64,000 bases of DNA, taken from Copromyces sp. CBS 386.78. Its lineage: Eukaryota; Ascomycota; Sordariomycetes; Sordariales; Sordariaceae. The stretch is taken from NCBI GenBank assembly GCA_030685235.1, contig MU839092.1, forward strand, positions 62,001 through 126,000, written 5' to 3'. Below are positions 62,948 to 64,000 of the stretch, one piece after another (position 1 is the stretch's first letter; each line of letters opens with the position of its first letter). A program made the translations under genes and the position numbers. Below the pieces are notes generated by a model. It made no database searches. It had not been told where the DNA came from and saw only the letters and a program-made list of their open reading frames with translations.

Positions 62948-64000
62948 CTACCCCCCCCTCTCACTAACCCCACTCGTCCTCCCACCATCCTCCCCGTCCA
63001 ACTCCGTCATCGTCAACTCATCCTCCGTCCCCGTACTACTTCCCCCACTCGTATGCCCCCCTCCCCTTCCTTTACTCAACAAACTCCTCAAATCATCATC
63101 GCTCAAAATACTTTCAATGCTTCCCCTCCTATCACCCGCCCCACCGGAACTGCTCGGCGCAAGAGGATGTCTACCATGTCCACCCATCATCGCATCCATA
63201 GTGCTGCTCGAAGCATAATTCCCCTCCCCATTACCCGTCGCCGCAAACGCGTTTACCCTTCGATCCCTCGTCTCCCTCCTTCCTTGCTCCACCAGCCTCT
63301 CGACCTTTAATCTGTTTGCAATAAATTTCACCTTGGGAAACGTGCTCTGCTGACCTTCATGAATCATCCTCGCCAACCTTGGCGGGTCGGGATCGCTGAG
63401 GATCCTGAGGAAATCGGAGGGAATGCTCTTGGGCCAGATCGTCACGGTGCCGCCGAACGTCTGCAGCCACAGCTGGCTCCAGTCCTGACCCAGTGGGCGC
63501 GGGAGGAGTTCCAGTTGCCGCAAAACGCGCAGCCATTTGGTCAGATCGAGCTTGATGTACTGCTCGGTGGCGGAGCCGAGGTAGCCGCCGCGCCAGCCGC
63601 GGCCCTTGCGGTGGGTTACGGGTTCGCCGACGGATCCCCGGGAGGAGAAGAAGAAGAGGTTGATGTGCGGGTTCACCTGGGAGACGATGGAGAAGTTGAC
63701 GTTGAAGTGCAGGTTCAGAGCCTTGATGGGGATGTCAGTACGGAGGGAGCCGTCCTTCCACTTGTGCCCGAAGGAGTAGGGTTCGAGGGTGCCGTCGCTG
63801 TTCTTCATCATCAGGACTACGGGGTTGAGGATGCCGGGGACGGCGGCGGAGGCGAGCACGGCCGACCAGACGACGCAGTCCGGGGAGGTGAGGTAGTTGC
63901 AGAGGATGGTGGGGGAGTGCGGATCCGAGGGCACGCACGAGACGTTGAGAATGCGGCCGGTGCGCTCGTAGGCTTCGCGGAAGGTCAGGCTGCCGTGGCA
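62948..64000 (-). CDS. C-terminal part of a patatin-like triacylglycerol lipase/phospholipase (5' end outside window)
   Basis: The frame enters from the right edge (first full codon at 64000-63998) and ends at 62948, giving 350 visible residues. It opens with LTFREAYERTGRILNV and continues through SPDCVVWSAVLASAAVPGIL, hallmarks of the fungal patatin-domain lipases related to yeast Tgl3/Tgl4/Tgl5. The catalytic aspartate lies in DGSLRTDIP (Asp at visible residue 83). The GXSXG nucleophile must lie upstream, outside the window. FFFSSRGSVGEP and a lipid-droplet-lipase-like helical region follow. The C-terminal 120 residues are disordered, rich in Gly, Ser and acidic residues. The role is hydrolysis of storage or phospholipids. 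GTG 63934 is an internal valine, not a start. Confidence 0.88.
   Translation of the reverse strand, partial: CHGSLTFREAYERTGRILNVSCVPSDPHSPTILCNYLTSPDCVVWSAVLASAAVPGILNPVVLMMKNSDGTLEPYSFGHKWKDGSLRTDIPIKALNLHFNVNFSIVSQVNPHINLFFFSSRGSVGEPVTHRKGRGWRGGYLGSATEQYIKLDLTKWLRVLRQLELLPRPLGQDWSQLWLQTFGGTVTIWPKSIPSDFLRILSDPDPPRLARMIHEGQQSTFPKVKFIANRLKVERLVEQGRRETRDRRVNAFAATGNGEGNYASSSTMDAMMGGHGRHPLAPSSSGGAGDRRGSIESILSDDDLRSLLSKGRGGGHTSGGSSTGTEDELTMTELDGEDGGRTSGVSERGG

Overview
The window looks like chromosomal DNA of a filamentous ascomycete, most likely Neurospora or a close Sordariaceae relative. The evidence is short GT-AG introns (about 50-90 bp), C-ending codon preference in the genes, recognisable fungal housekeeping proteins, and a block of nearly 28 kb that carries the signature of repeat-induced point mutation (RIP). 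In that block the copies differ almost only by C/T and G/A transitions, CpA/TpG is nearly absent and A+T is extreme.

Layout: 1-1813 is the 3' part of a HEAT-repeat gene of THADA/Trm732 type. 1979-2654 is a hAT-like terminal-inverted-repeat element with an 8-bp target duplication. 2734-30590 is RIP-ruined repeat DNA. Aligning its parts by eye resolves it into two copies of one unknown element of about 13.3 kb. A complete inner copy (9401-23574) sits inside an older copy whose left half is 2734-9400 and right half is 23575-30590. Three younger RIP-free insertions lie in it: a 5'-truncated LINE-like piece (3628-3976), a 607-bp TIR element (21608-22214) and a 286-bp insertion (22576-22861).

30591-36161 and 37209-46319 have no gene I can recognise. 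The first contains an assembly gap (33831-33840) flanked by homopolymers and a degraded duplicate of adjacent sequence. Between them is one hypothetical Pro/Ser-rich protein gene (36162-37208, minus). The right third is ordinary gene-rich euchromatin: gtr2/RagC GTPase (46320-47685, minus), an LMBRD2-type membrane protein (50964-53227, minus) with a TA-flanked foldback element just beyond its 3' end, an aldehyde dehydrogenase (54320-56027, plus), SEC12 (56570-58600, plus), a long protein with an embedded MIF-like domain (60931-62477, plus) and the C-terminal part of a patatin-type lipase (62948-64000, minus, running off the window).

The genes do not form a pathway cluster. Gtr2 belongs to nutrient/TORC1 signalling, Sec12 starts COPII coat assembly at the ER, the patatin lipase is in lipid turnover, and the aldehyde dehydrogenase may be mitochondrial. 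The most unusual items are the self-nested RIP-destroyed element with its internal tandem arrays, the RIP-free insertions inside it, and the MIF-domain protein that lacks the canonical catalytic N-terminal proline.
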